This document shows, piece after piece, positions 55,901-64,000 of a stretch of DNA of 64,000 nt. The notes beneath the pieces were generated by a model. It was not told where the DNA came from and searched no databases. It saw nothing but the letters and a program-made list of their open reading frames with translations. The stretch lies in NCBI RefSeq assembly GCF_007993755.1, contig NZ_CP042467.1, forward strand, positions 2,070,001 through 2,134,000. The letters are read 5' to 3'. This DNA is from Microvenator marinus. Its GTDB lineage: Bacteria; Myxococcota_A; Bradymonadia; Bradymonadales; Bradymonadaceae. The position numbers and the translations under genes were made by a program. The number at the start of each line of letters is the position of its first letter. The first letter of the stretch is position 1.

Positions 55901-58023
55901 AACTGAACCGCGTCTACTTCAACGGAGGGATCCTCAAGGCCATTGACCATGATGCCAAGGCTCGAGATCGAGTAGAGGTAGTCATCCATGAAGATACTTC
56001 GGCGAACATCGACCCACCAGTGGTATTCATTCGGGTCACAGCCCTGGCAGCCGGTAAGTGGTGCGTGGTCAACCCGACCGAGCTCCGTAAATCCAGTGCT
56101 GCTGCTGGCTCGGAGTACCACCAATCCTGAGAATGGGTCAGCGTTGTTTTCCCACGAGTTCAAGGGCACGGCCAAGATCTCTTTGCCTGCGTGATAGGTG
56201 AACGCGTGGTGGTCCCACATAGCCTCAGACCATGAAGACCATGGGCCAGTCGAGAGCAGGTGCTGGTGAGTTCGCGTTGGGTTCGCCATATCCGTCACAT
56301 CGAAAATCTGGAGGTGAACACCGAGGACCTGACCGTTAGAGTCCGCATCTTGACCGATGGTCAAGAGGTGGTTCTCGCCCATCGGGTGGATATAACTCGA
56401 GAACCCGTTGATCTTGAGCTCGCCCAACAATTGAGGGTTCGTTGGGTCGCTGAGGTCAAAGGTGTAGAGAGGATCCGTTTCACGGAACGTCACCACGTAT
56501 CCCTTATCGCCCATGAAGCGTGCCGAGTACACGCGCTCATCAGGGGCAAGTCCGCGGATGGCGCCCGTCTCAACTAGCTCTCCCTGATCGTCTTTGAGAA
56601 TGATCACGTGGTTTCCACCTGCCCATACCCAGTTACCGTTCTCGTCCTCTTCTTGACGATTATCCGTCACGGCCAAGCGAAGATGCGCTTCATGCTCAGA
56701 CATCGAGAATTGGTTCAACAACCAACCATCAACCTCTCCACTCGCTGCGTAGAGTGCTTTTCCGTTCGGTCCATCGAGCGAGAATTTGTGGATATGCGAG
56801 TAGTTACCTTCGTTCCAGCCCCACCAGGAGCGGCTAGAGAGCGCGACGTAGAGGTTCTCTTGAGACGAATAGACTGTCCATCCGCCGGCCAAGAGTCCCG
56901 TGGAGGTGATCGAAGGATTTGGTGCGTCGATCTCGAAATGACTCACGTTGAGGACACCCAGTTCCGTGGCAATCGCTGGAAGGTAGACATCCGTACACTT
57001 GTAGAGATCGGTAGCGGCCGACGCCGTACCATCCGCTGCCACTGACCTTTGCTTTGGTAGGATGGAGAGCGCACCATTGTTGGCTATCATGGCCTCAATT
57101 TCTGCCTGCAAAATCGGACGCGCGATGTTCTTTGCGTCTTCAATCTCGTCCTCGGTGGCATCCCAATCAAGTTCTGGAAGGCCGAGGTTCTCGTCCCAGA
57201 TGATATCCCAATAGCCGTCCATTTGGACCGAGGAGTTCGAGACAACGTAGACGTCATCGTCGATCATACGAGCATTGTTGAACTCTCCGCCGATGTCTGA
57301 CTGAGAGATAATGCTCGGAGCGGTCCTGTCCGTGATGTCCAGCAGGGTGATTCTCGTTCCGTTGAAATTATCTGTAGAAGTGCACTCACCAGGAAATCCT
57401 GGTTCTGCCACATCACCATCAACCACATTGTTCGTAGGGTTGTTGGCGGACGTAACGTCAGAACACCTGTAGCTGTAGATGGACGAAAAGAGTGCGATTC
57501 GGTCGCCATGAAGGAACATGGATGTTGGATAGCCATCGCTCAGCGAAACGCGGCCCACGACTTCAGATTGGTCGGCAGGCCAAGACTTCACGATAATCAA
57601 TTCACCGTTGTTGATCGTGTAGATATGATTGCCGTCAGTCTTGACGAAGTCTGCCTCATCCACACCCACCTCTTGAACGTTTGTGGTGGTGTAATCGTCC
57701 GGCGAGTCTCCGGCTTGATCATCGTTACCTGAGGATGGAGGCTCACTGGCATTGTTTTGCTCGGCACCAAAGTCTACGTCGATTCCGCCGCGGTAGTACT
57801 CATAACGATCGGTGAGCGCGCGTTCCACAAGCGCATCAACCATGGTGTCTTCAATGTCCTCGCAGCTCGTGGCTGCCGAAAGTTGAAAACGCTTGATTGA
57901 GTTGGCGTCACCCTCCTTAGTGGTGTCCTGTGTACATCCGCCCAGAACAGTGCCGCCTACCAAGAGACCTGCCCAAAGCCATCGATTCAAACCTTGTTTT
58001 TCAATTTTTCGTGTCTTCATCAT
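55897..58023 (-). CDS. Beta-propeller domain lipoprotein (PF09826-like)
   Basis: 708 residues. Lipoprotein signal (GGTVLGGC, Cys about 30). The mature protein shows a long repetitive beta-sheet pattern with DFVKTDGNHIYTINNGELIIV near 110 and GYVVTFRETDPLYTFDLSD near 530, characteristic of the secreted beta-propeller family distantly related to WD-40 repeats. In that family the C-terminal propeller binds unknown ligands; several members are on cell surfaces or in archaea. It lies tail to tail with the response regulator gene. No regulatory link is implied. Confidence 0.82.
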   Translation of the reverse strand: MMKTRKIEKQGLNRWLWAGLLVGGTVLGGCTQDTTKEGDANSIKRFQLSAATSCEDIEDTMVDALVERALTDRYEYYRGGIDVDFGAEQNNASEPPSSGNDDQAGDSPDDYTTTNVQEVGVDEADFVKTDGNHIYTINNGELIIVKSWPADQSEVVGRVSLSDGYPTSMFLHGDRIALFSSIYSYRCSDVTSANNPTNNVVDGDVAEPGFPGECTSTDNFNGTRITLLDITDRTAPSIISQSDIGGEFNNARMIDDDVYVVSNSSVQMDGYWDIIWDENLGLPELDWDATEDEIEDAKNIARPILQAEIEAMIANNGALSILPKQRSVAADGTASAATDLYKCTDVYLPAIATELGVLNVSHFEIDAPNPSITSTGLLAGGWTVYSSQENLYVALSSRSWWGWNEGNYSHIHKFSLDGPNGKALYAASGEVDGWLLNQFSMSEHEAHLRLAVTDNRQEEDENGNWVWAGGNHVIILKDDQGELVETGAIRGLAPDERVYSARFMGDKGYVVTFRETDPLYTFDLSDPTNPQLLGELKINGFSSYIHPMGENHLLTIGQDADSNGQVLGVHLQIFDVTDMANPTRTHQHLLSTGPWSSWSEAMWDHHAFTYHAGKEILAVPLNSWENNADPFSGLVVLRASSSTGFTELGRVDHAPLTGCQGCDPNEYHWWVDVRRSIFMDDYLYSISSLGIMVNGLEDPSVEVDAVQF

Positions 58024-58138
58024 CTACCTCGTCTCAGTTTTTTGAGTCTCAATTGTCAACTTCTCACAAAATCCGGCGAAACTGCGTGGGTTCCGCGCTT
58101 ACCCCCGAAATATAGTGCGAAACTCATGCCAACACCGC

Positions 58139-60586
58139 TTAGCGGCAGGATTCAGCGAGTTGGCCAAGGCGGGGAGAAGGCGAGCGCTCCTTCCACTGGT
58201 GATGAAGGCTTCTGAGTGCCACACAGCGGGCGTGGCGATGGAGCAGCTCGGCAAGAGGGACAGGATTGTTAAACCGGTCGGCTAAATCGCGCAGGGCCTT
58301 CTCGGCATTATCAACCGAACCTTCCGACTCCGCGAGCCATGCCTCAACACTCAAACAGAGCACACGCGCCTGCCCTGCCCTATCGGACGTGCAATAAACC
58401 TGATGGGCTGCTCGAACGCGTGCTACCTCATTGGCTGGTGCCTCGGTGGCCTTCGGAGTTCTCATTTGCATCAAGACTTGTGCGATTCGCGGATCGCCTG
58501 GGACTTCCTTCTGCGCTTCACGAGCCACGCGCAAGGCCTCATCTCGCTTGCCAGCTTTAACTAGGACATCTACCCAGATCCCAAAGCCGGGCGCGTTGCC
58601 TTCTTCATCCCGAAGCCTCGAAGCCACCATAGAACGTGCCCAAACCTCAGCCACCTCCCACTCCTTAAGCTCCGAGTACGATTGAATGACGAGCACGGAC
58701 GCTTCGGCCGATTTCGGCGCGAGTGTTGCGAGCTCCAACGCAAAATCAGCTCCGAACCGCTTACCCTTGCGCTTGTTGACCGCCAGATAGGTGTGCCGCC
58801 AAATCTCAGGATATTTTACAACCATCTGAGCCAGCTCAGCCGCCCCAAATAGCGACGAAGCCGCACTTGCAGCGCGGGTGCGCGCCCAGGAGTTCTCCAA
58901 GAGTTCAACGTAAAGCTTCTTGGACTCCTCGATCTCCTCGGCCTCAGCCATGACCCATGCGAGGTAGAGACGCATACGTGCCGTCGGCTCAGTATGGGCT
59001 GCTCTCTTCGCCAGTTCCAACGCGGCCTTGGAATCACCACGTTTGCGAGCGTCTTGCGCCAGTGAGAAATAGAGCCGTGAATCGCCAGGAGTCAGCCGTA
59101 CGCGCCTTTCCTCCTGCCTATTCTCATTGAGCTCAGGCAGGGAGTAGACCACCCGGCCCCCCACAAAACCAATGGCGAGCACCGAGAGAACGATCAAGAT
59201 TTTCGGGGCGAAATTCTCAACCTTCACATAGGGATAGGCTCCCGGCGCAAAGGCTTCCTCTTTGTGAGCCTGATAGACTTGCCGCGCCATGGCCTCCACT
59301 GCGATCAACATCGGCAGAGAAAGTCCGAGCGCAATGAAAGGGAAGTGCATGGCTCCAATCGCCAAGAAATAGGCAGAGAGCGCCACATTCAATGAAATGA
59401 AGAAGTGGCGCCTTTCCGAGACCTCGCCCTCGATATTGGGCATAAGAAGGGTGAGGGCCAAGAGTCCCAGCATGATCGCGGCCACCGGCCAGCCCATGGT
59501 CAAGACCCACTCAACCAACTCATTTTCAATCGTGGGAATGCTATGATCTTGGAGCAAGGTCCAATCGGTGTAGGCGGGAACTACATATTGGGTGGAGCCC
59601 GAACCCGAGCCCACTAGCCAAAAATCCACCGAAGCGCGCACGGCCGCACTCATCAACTCCACACGCGTCTCCAGGCTATCAAAAATCCATCGACCACCAG
59701 AGATCGCATTCATTAGGAAAGGTAACGCAATGCCTAGACCTACGACGCCGCCGGAGACGGAAAACACCAGCCAACGCCGTTTGATCAACATATGCCCGAG
59801 AAAGAGCGCCATAAAGAGGAGTGCGGAAACCAGAAAAGCCAAGAGCGCACCAGCACTCTCAGCCTCCATCATGGCGATGAACATGCCAATCCCCGCACCT
59901 CCAAGGGCCATTGCCGCGCCTCGGTTTTGGGTACGGGCCATTCGTGCGCTTAGTGCAGAACAGACCAGAGCCGCCCCACCAAAAAGGCTTGAGGCGTGGT
60001 TGGAGCTCACAAAGGAAGACATCTGCGGCGCACGCTTGGCCAGATAGAACCCAAAGAATTCCTGAAGTCCCATCGCGCGATGGACGTACCCTGTGATGAG
60101 CGATCCCAAAGCCGCAAAAACAAGGGCCCCGACCAACACCCGCCAGAGAGCCGAGCGATCGCGCAAGTTCACCACTGCGATTGAGGCGAGCGCGAGCACG
60201 CCTAAGCGCAGGCCTCGGTCCGCACTCTCGGCGGGAGCCATGGAAAAGGTTCGAAAACCGGACATCTCCAACCCTGCCGCGCTCACGCCGGCCGCGTACC
60301 ATTCGTGTGAGAGTGGAGAGAAAAGGCTGATCAAACCAATGGGAAGAGGGATGATCTGAACGAAACTCCAAATCGCCCCGAGACCAAAGGCGATCGAGAA
60401 TAAAGAGAGACGTGGGACTTTATATTTTGACGATTTTTGTTCATGTAGGACTAAAAAACACGCCACGAGGAGCCAGACGAACCAAATTGCGGCCACCCAG
60501 AAGTGCACAGACCCCAATAGCAGCGGGGAAATTCCCGCGGCCATGGCCACCATCAGCAATCCTGGACTAAGATCTTCACGCGTCAT
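58139..60586 (-). CDS. O-antigen ligase/polymerase (Wzy-like) membrane protein with C-terminal TPR region
   Basis: 815 residues. About 11-12 hydrophobic segments occupy residues 1-470. WLVGSGSGSTQYVVPAY near 320 with a following HSIPTIENELVEW fits the periplasmic loop of Wzy/WaaL-type proteins (PF04932), which join or polymerise surface glycans. From about 500 to the end come helical repeats typical of TPRs (SKAALELAKRAAH, EAEEIEESKKLYVELLENS), probably exported to the periplasm. The fusion is common in large Gram-negative exopolysaccharide loci. It is divergent from the Wzc-type kinase (76-base gap). Confidence 0.82.
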   Translation of the reverse strand: MTREDLSPGLLMVAMAAGISPLLLGSVHFWVAAIWFVWLLVACFLVLHEQKSSKYKVPRLSLFSIAFGLGAIWSFVQIIPLPIGLISLFSPLSHEWYAAGVSAAGLEMSGFRTFSMAPAESADRGLRLGVLALASIAVVNLRDRSALWRVLVGALVFAALGSLITGYVHRAMGLQEFFGFYLAKRAPQMSSFVSSNHASSLFGGAALVCSALSARMARTQNRGAAMALGGAGIGMFIAMMEAESAGALLAFLVSALLFMALFLGHMLIKRRWLVFSVSGGVVGLGIALPFLMNAISGGRWIFDSLETRVELMSAAVRASVDFWLVGSGSGSTQYVVPAYTDWTLLQDHSIPTIENELVEWVLTMGWPVAAIMLGLLALTLLMPNIEGEVSERRHFFISLNVALSAYFLAIGAMHFPFIALGLSLPMLIAVEAMARQVYQAHKEEAFAPGAYPYVKVENFAPKILIVLSVLAIGFVGGRVVYSLPELNENRQEERRVRLTPGDSRLYFSLAQDARKRGDSKAALELAKRAAHTEPTARMRLYLAWVMAEAEEIEESKKLYVELLENSWARTRAASAASSLFGAAELAQMVVKYPEIWRHTYLAVNKRKGKRFGADFALELATLAPKSAEASVLVIQSYSELKEWEVAEVWARSMVASRLRDEEGNAPGFGIWVDVLVKAGKRDEALRVAREAQKEVPGDPRIAQVLMQMRTPKATEAPANEVARVRAAHQVYCTSDRAGQARVLCLSVEAWLAESEGSVDNAEKALRDLADRFNNPVPLAELLHRHARCVALRSLHHQWKERSPSPRLGQLAESCR

Positions 60587-60662
60587 TGACGTAGACTCTC
60601 CAACTCTTTACATTTGCGCCCCTCTGAGGGACGCTTTTTCAACTTACTGAAATGATCAGGTC

Positions 60663-62876
60663 ATGAACGAGATAGATACATTTGCCAATTACCACGTCCC
60701 CGACGCGGAGGAAGGCAGTGACTCGCCCGCTCGGCTCATATCGTACTACTGGGGGCTGCTCCGGAAGTACTACTGGATTATTCTGATCACGTCTATTGTC
60801 GGCGTTTCTGTCGGATATTTCTGGACTAAACAACAGCCGCGCCTTTTTAGGGCGGAGTCAAAAATCATCTTCCACCAAAACAAGAACAATGTGTTTGGTA
60901 AGAATATTGAACGTGTTGACCTTCTGGAACAAGGCGGAAGTTGGCAATTTGAACAGTTTTGGAACACCCAAAAGGAAGTCCTGAATTCGCGATGGTTCGC
61001 CGAAAGGATTGCTCAAAAAGTGGGGATGCTCGAGGGAGACACCCATATTCCCCTGACCAAGGCTGACGGAACCAGATACACAGACGAAGAGCGAACCCGC
61101 ATGGCCATTGGCCGAGTGCGCGGAATGATGAGCGTAACGCTGCAGCGAGACAGCCGAGTGGCGCTGGTGGAAGTTACGGGTACCGACCCCAAATTCGCGA
61201 CCGAGCTCGCGAACGCCGTCGCGAACGCCTACATCGACTACACCAAGGAATTCCAGTCCGGTGGGCTAAATCAGATCATCAACTGGTTCGATAAGTACGT
61301 TGGCGATAAGCGCGGCGAGCTGACTGCGGCGCAGGCCGCGCTGCACAAGTTCAAACGCGATAGAAACATCCTGGCGATCAGTTTTGAGGAACGTCAGAAC
61401 TTAACGGGCTCGGATATGAGTTCGGTAAATTCGCAGCTCAATGACGTCCGCAACGACCTTTCGGCGGAGCGAGCCTCGCTCGAGCAAATGCAAAAAATGC
61501 TTCGTGAAGGCACCTCGCCCATCGAAGTCGCTCAGTTCGCCGAGAACCTCTCGGTGAGCAGCCTTGTTCAGCGCCGAGACGAGCTCAAGCTTCAACTCGC
61601 GGACCTGAACACGGTTTTTGGTGAGAAACACGAGAGCGTTCGCGCCGTTCAGGACCAGCTGGCGATCGTGGAGACCCGCCTCAGCGAGGAAATTCAGCGC
61701 ACGATGAATGAAGTTCAGAACCGCGTAGAGCGCCTTGAGCGCCATCGGGTCGCTCTGGAAGGTCGACTGGCTGAACTTAAAGAACAGGCGTTCGAACTCA
61801 ACGAGCTGGGCCTTGAATACGGACAGCTTCGGGACAAGGAAGAAACGCTGCGACAGCTCTATGAAACGGTTCTAAAGCGCTCCGAGGAGCTCGATATCAA
61901 CTCGCTCTTCGAGTCGAATAATATCCAAGTTCTAGAGGAAGCCGAGGTACCTGGCGCGCCGTTCAGCCCGAATCTGCCTTATAATCTGGGTATCGCCCTT
62001 TTGGTTGGCATCGCGTTTGGAGGCGGCATCATCTTCCTGATCGCCGCCCTGGATAACACCATGCGCACAGAGGACGATGTCAATCGTTACACGCGCTCGC
62101 CCGTTTTGGGCGCTCTTCCTGAAGTGGACGCAGCCACGATCAAAGGCCTTGCCGACAACGCCTCGCTCGATATCATCACGCACGTTGCGCCTAAGAGCTC
62201 ATTTGCTGAAGGCATCAAGACGCTACGAACCAACTTGATGTTCATGGCGGCTGACGAACCTCCGAAGCTTCTGCTGGTCACAAGCCCTGGGCCAGGCGAA
62301 GGAAAGACGCTGATCTCGTCGAATATGGCCATTGCCATGGCCCAATCCGGCCTCAAGACCCTGATTGTGGACAATGACTTGCGTCGCCCTCGTGTCCACA
62401 AGGCTCTTGGACTCAAGAACGCCAAAGGTGTCTCAGAGATCGCGATCGGAGAAGCCACGCTCGAAGAGACGCTTCTTCCCTCGGGTATCGAGAACCTCTG
62501 GGTACTACCTGCGGGCGATATTCCGCCGAATCCGACTGAATTGATGCATACCGCACGCTTCGAGAAGCTCATCGAAGAGCTTTCTCAGAAGTTCGACCGA
62601 GTGATTCTGGACTCGCCTCCGATCGGAGCCGTGGCAGACGCATTGATTCTAAGCCGCTTTGTGGATGCAGTTCTGCTGGTGGTCAAATACGGAACGACGC
62701 GTCGCGAAACCTTCCGCCGCTCAATCGACCAGCTCGATGCGATTGGCGCACCTTTGATGGGTTGCGTGCTCAACGACATCAAGAAGGACGCTGCGGGATA
62801 TGGATACTCCTATTATTACTACCGCTACAACTACGAGGAGAAGCCCACAAAACCAGACTCGAAGATGGCGTCTTGA
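60663..62876 (+). CDS. Wzc-type polysaccharide co-polymerase and tyrosine autokinase
   Basis: 737 residues. Two membrane helices (about 37-57 and 440-465) enclose a periplasmic Wzz/GNVR coiled coil (about 100-420). The cytoplasmic BY-kinase follows: Walker A SPGPGEGKT near 544, Walker A' LIVDNDLRRPR near 572, Walker B VILDSPPIGAVAD near 645. The tail is Tyr-rich (GYGYSYYYYRYNYEE, about 712-726), the expected autophosphorylation cluster. It would control chain length and export of a capsule or exopolysaccharide with Wzy. The start at 60663 has only a weak ribosome site. Confidence 0.93.
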   Translation: MNEIDTFANYHVPDAEEGSDSPARLISYYWGLLRKYYWIILITSIVGVSVGYFWTKQQPRLFRAESKIIFHQNKNNVFGKNIERVDLLEQGGSWQFEQFWNTQKEVLNSRWFAERIAQKVGMLEGDTHIPLTKADGTRYTDEERTRMAIGRVRGMMSVTLQRDSRVALVEVTGTDPKFATELANAVANAYIDYTKEFQSGGLNQIINWFDKYVGDKRGELTAAQAALHKFKRDRNILAISFEERQNLTGSDMSSVNSQLNDVRNDLSAERASLEQMQKMLREGTSPIEVAQFAENLSVSSLVQRRDELKLQLADLNTVFGEKHESVRAVQDQLAIVETRLSEEIQRTMNEVQNRVERLERHRVALEGRLAELKEQAFELNELGLEYGQLRDKEETLRQLYETVLKRSEELDINSLFESNNIQVLEEAEVPGAPFSPNLPYNLGIALLVGIAFGGGIIFLIAALDNTMRTEDDVNRYTRSPVLGALPEVDAATIKGLADNASLDIITHVAPKSSFAEGIKTLRTNLMFMAADEPPKLLLVTSPGPGEGKTLISSNMAIAMAQSGLKTLIVDNDLRRPRVHKALGLKNAKGVSEIAIGEATLEETLLPSGIENLWVLPAGDIPPNPTELMHTARFEKLIEELSQKFDRVILDSPPIGAVADALILSRFVDAVLLVVKYGTTRRETFRRSIDQLDAIGAPLMGCVLNDIKKDAAGYGYSYYYYRYNYEEKPTKPDSKMAS

Positions 62877-62939
62877 ACGCATTGATTCTGGCGCGGCCTC
62901 CAAGTATGCTCCCTTTCGACAACATGTCGGGAACTAATT

Positions 62940-64000
62940 ATGAAACTCAATAATCCACTCTACCGAATTCTCATCACGCTCCTATGTGGTGCGCTCGTCA
63001 GCGCTTGCGGTGACGATGAAAAACCTTCTTCAAACAATACCCCTGAGCCAGATATGGCTGAGGAAGACATGCCTGTCGAAGAAGACATGCCGGTAGACGA
63101 GCCCGACATGACGGTTGAGCCTGATATGGAAGAGATTCCAGAAGGTGAAGTTCGAGTTCCTCAGACCATCTCGGTTCTGCCACCCACTCCCGCAAGTTGT
63201 GACACTCCGGGGTCAAGGCAACGTATCCCCTTTGTGTTTTCGAGCACCGACGTCGTTCCGATTGTCGCCGGAGATATCGTCTCGGGACGGCCTCTCGTAG
63301 CCAACAGCACTGTAGATGCTGGCTCCCTGCTTTTCCGACAGCCTCGCGTGGCGGTCGCGAACCAAGAGTCTTGTGAGAGTGACGATGATTGCACTCGCGG
63401 CTTCCACTGTGCGTTTAACGGACTCGTGCGTCAGTGTACGGCCACAACCGGCGTTGAGCTCATTCCAGGGACCGTTCAACAAGACAACGACCCGGGAACC
63501 ACCGAGAAGAGGCAGCTCGTAGCTGTCCTGATCGAGAACACGTCTGGACTTGAAGGACGCCTCCCCGTCGATGTGGGCGGCCTCTTTGGAGAGACTGGAG
63601 AGAAAGACCTCTTTGGGAACCCTGCCCGTGCAACCGATATCACTCGCATTCATCGCGAGAGCATCAAAGAATTCATGGTTGGGCTCGCCAGTGTGGCCAA
63701 GCCAAGCAACACCAGCGTTTCCGTTTGGTGGTATGCCGGTCAGGTTCCAGCAGAATCACGCCCGCTGGTCTTCCCGATGGAGCTGACGGACCACTTCACA
63801 AACGACCTCTCGGTGGGTGAATCGCTGATCGACACCATGCCCGACCCGATTCCAAAGCCTTCAAACCTCTACCAATCGATCTTGAAGGTCATCGAGAGCG
63901 ACCTCGGGCTTGAGAAGTACGACAATCACGAGAAGTTCCTCTTCGTGTTCACGGACGGCCCGAATGAAGTCTACGACCCGAACGCGTCCTACGCGCAGGT
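62940..64000 (+). CDS. Secreted lipoprotein, partial, possible von Willebrand A-like domain (runs off right edge)
   Basis: At least 353 residues; no stop before the window ends. ATG at 62940 opens a lipoprotein signal (LVSACGDD, Cys near 21), then an acidic repeat linker rich in PDM/EED (about 30-70). The mature part contains a Cys pair cluster (CESDDDCTRGFHC near 145), and FLFVFTDGPNEVYD near 335 resembles the VxxxTDG strand of a von Willebrand A domain. The start is 63 bases after the tyrosine kinase stop. I cannot name a function; a surface adhesion or polysaccharide-linked role is possible. Confidence 0.75.
   Translation, partial: MKLNNPLYRILITLLCGALVSACGDDEKPSSNNTPEPDMAEEDMPVEEDMPVDEPDMTVEPDMEEIPEGEVRVPQTISVLPPTPASCDTPGSRQRIPFVFSSTDVVPIVAGDIVSGRPLVANSTVDAGSLLFRQPRVAVANQESCESDDDCTRGFHCAFNGLVRQCTATTGVELIPGTVQQDNDPGTTEKRQLVAVLIENTSGLEGRLPVDVGGLFGETGEKDLFGNPARATDITRIHRESIKEFMVGLASVAKPSNTSVSVWWYAGQVPAESRPLVFPMELTDHFTNDLSVGESLIDTMPDPIPKPSNLYQSILKVIESDLGLEKYDNHEKFLFVFTDGPNEVYDPNASYAQ

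Overview
The window looks like the chromosome of a free-living, Gram-negative delta-group bacterium (Myxococcota, most likely Bradymonadales-like). This is inferred from many Cys-rich lipoproteins with acidic linkers, a MYXO-CTERM-like protein tail, a DUF1592/DUF1552 pair, a Myxococcus-type LexA box in front of recN, and an atp cluster without the a and c subunits. Coding density is high. No tRNA, rRNA, IS element, phage gene or CRISPR array was seen, and no gap exceeds about 280 bases.

Layout. 1-8887 (all minus strand): an alpha/beta hydrolase, a YceI protein, mobA, fdhD and a YdeP-type molybdoenzyme, then a DUF1592 lipoprotein, a Tat-exported DUF1552 protein and an Sfp-type phosphopantetheinyl transferase running off the left edge. 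9093-15446 (plus): a single-gene megasynthase, KS-AT-ACP-KR-DH, fused to a PLP alpha-oxoamine synthase. 15472-25611: secreted lipoproteins (a lamin-tail protein with a possible cysteine-protease dyad, an astacin-like protease with helix-hairpin-helix repeats, a thrombospondin-3/MopE-repeat protein) around a cysDN pair and a small DUF3817 membrane protein. 25617-32809 (minus): a lipoprotein, an M20 dipeptidase, a small secreted protein, two CPA2 antiporters with RCK domains and a serine beta-lactamase-like hydrolase. 32909-34413 (plus): an ABC ATPase/permease pair. 34431-41259 (minus): a CAP-domain lipoprotein, then atpC-D-G-A-H and a fused b'-b subunit. 41391-47914: an HATPase protein, a MYXO-CTERM protein, recD, a J-domain protein, a DUF4178 protein and recN. 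48076-55900 (plus): a CrtW-like ketolase, DoxX, a two-repeat lipoprotein, hisS, a SUKH protein, an aldehyde dehydrogenase, an M20 hydrolase and an orphan response regulator. 55897-64000: a beta-propeller lipoprotein, a Wzy-like/TPR protein, a Wzc-type tyrosine autokinase and a truncated lipoprotein at the right edge.

How genes may work together. The PPTase could prime the ACP of the megasynthase, which should make a reduced acyl chain and release it by decarboxylative condensation with an amino acid, giving an amino-ketone lipid (sphingoid-like or pyrrole-precursor-like). MobA and FdhD would mature the molybdoenzyme beside them. The atp cluster has two structural oddities: a roughly 50-residue insertion in the beta subunit and a fused b'-b stator. 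Wzy and Wzc homologues diverge from a shared promoter region and probably serve surface polysaccharide assembly.

The strongest candidates for something new are the megasynthase-oxoamine synthase fusion and the altered ATP synthase subunits.
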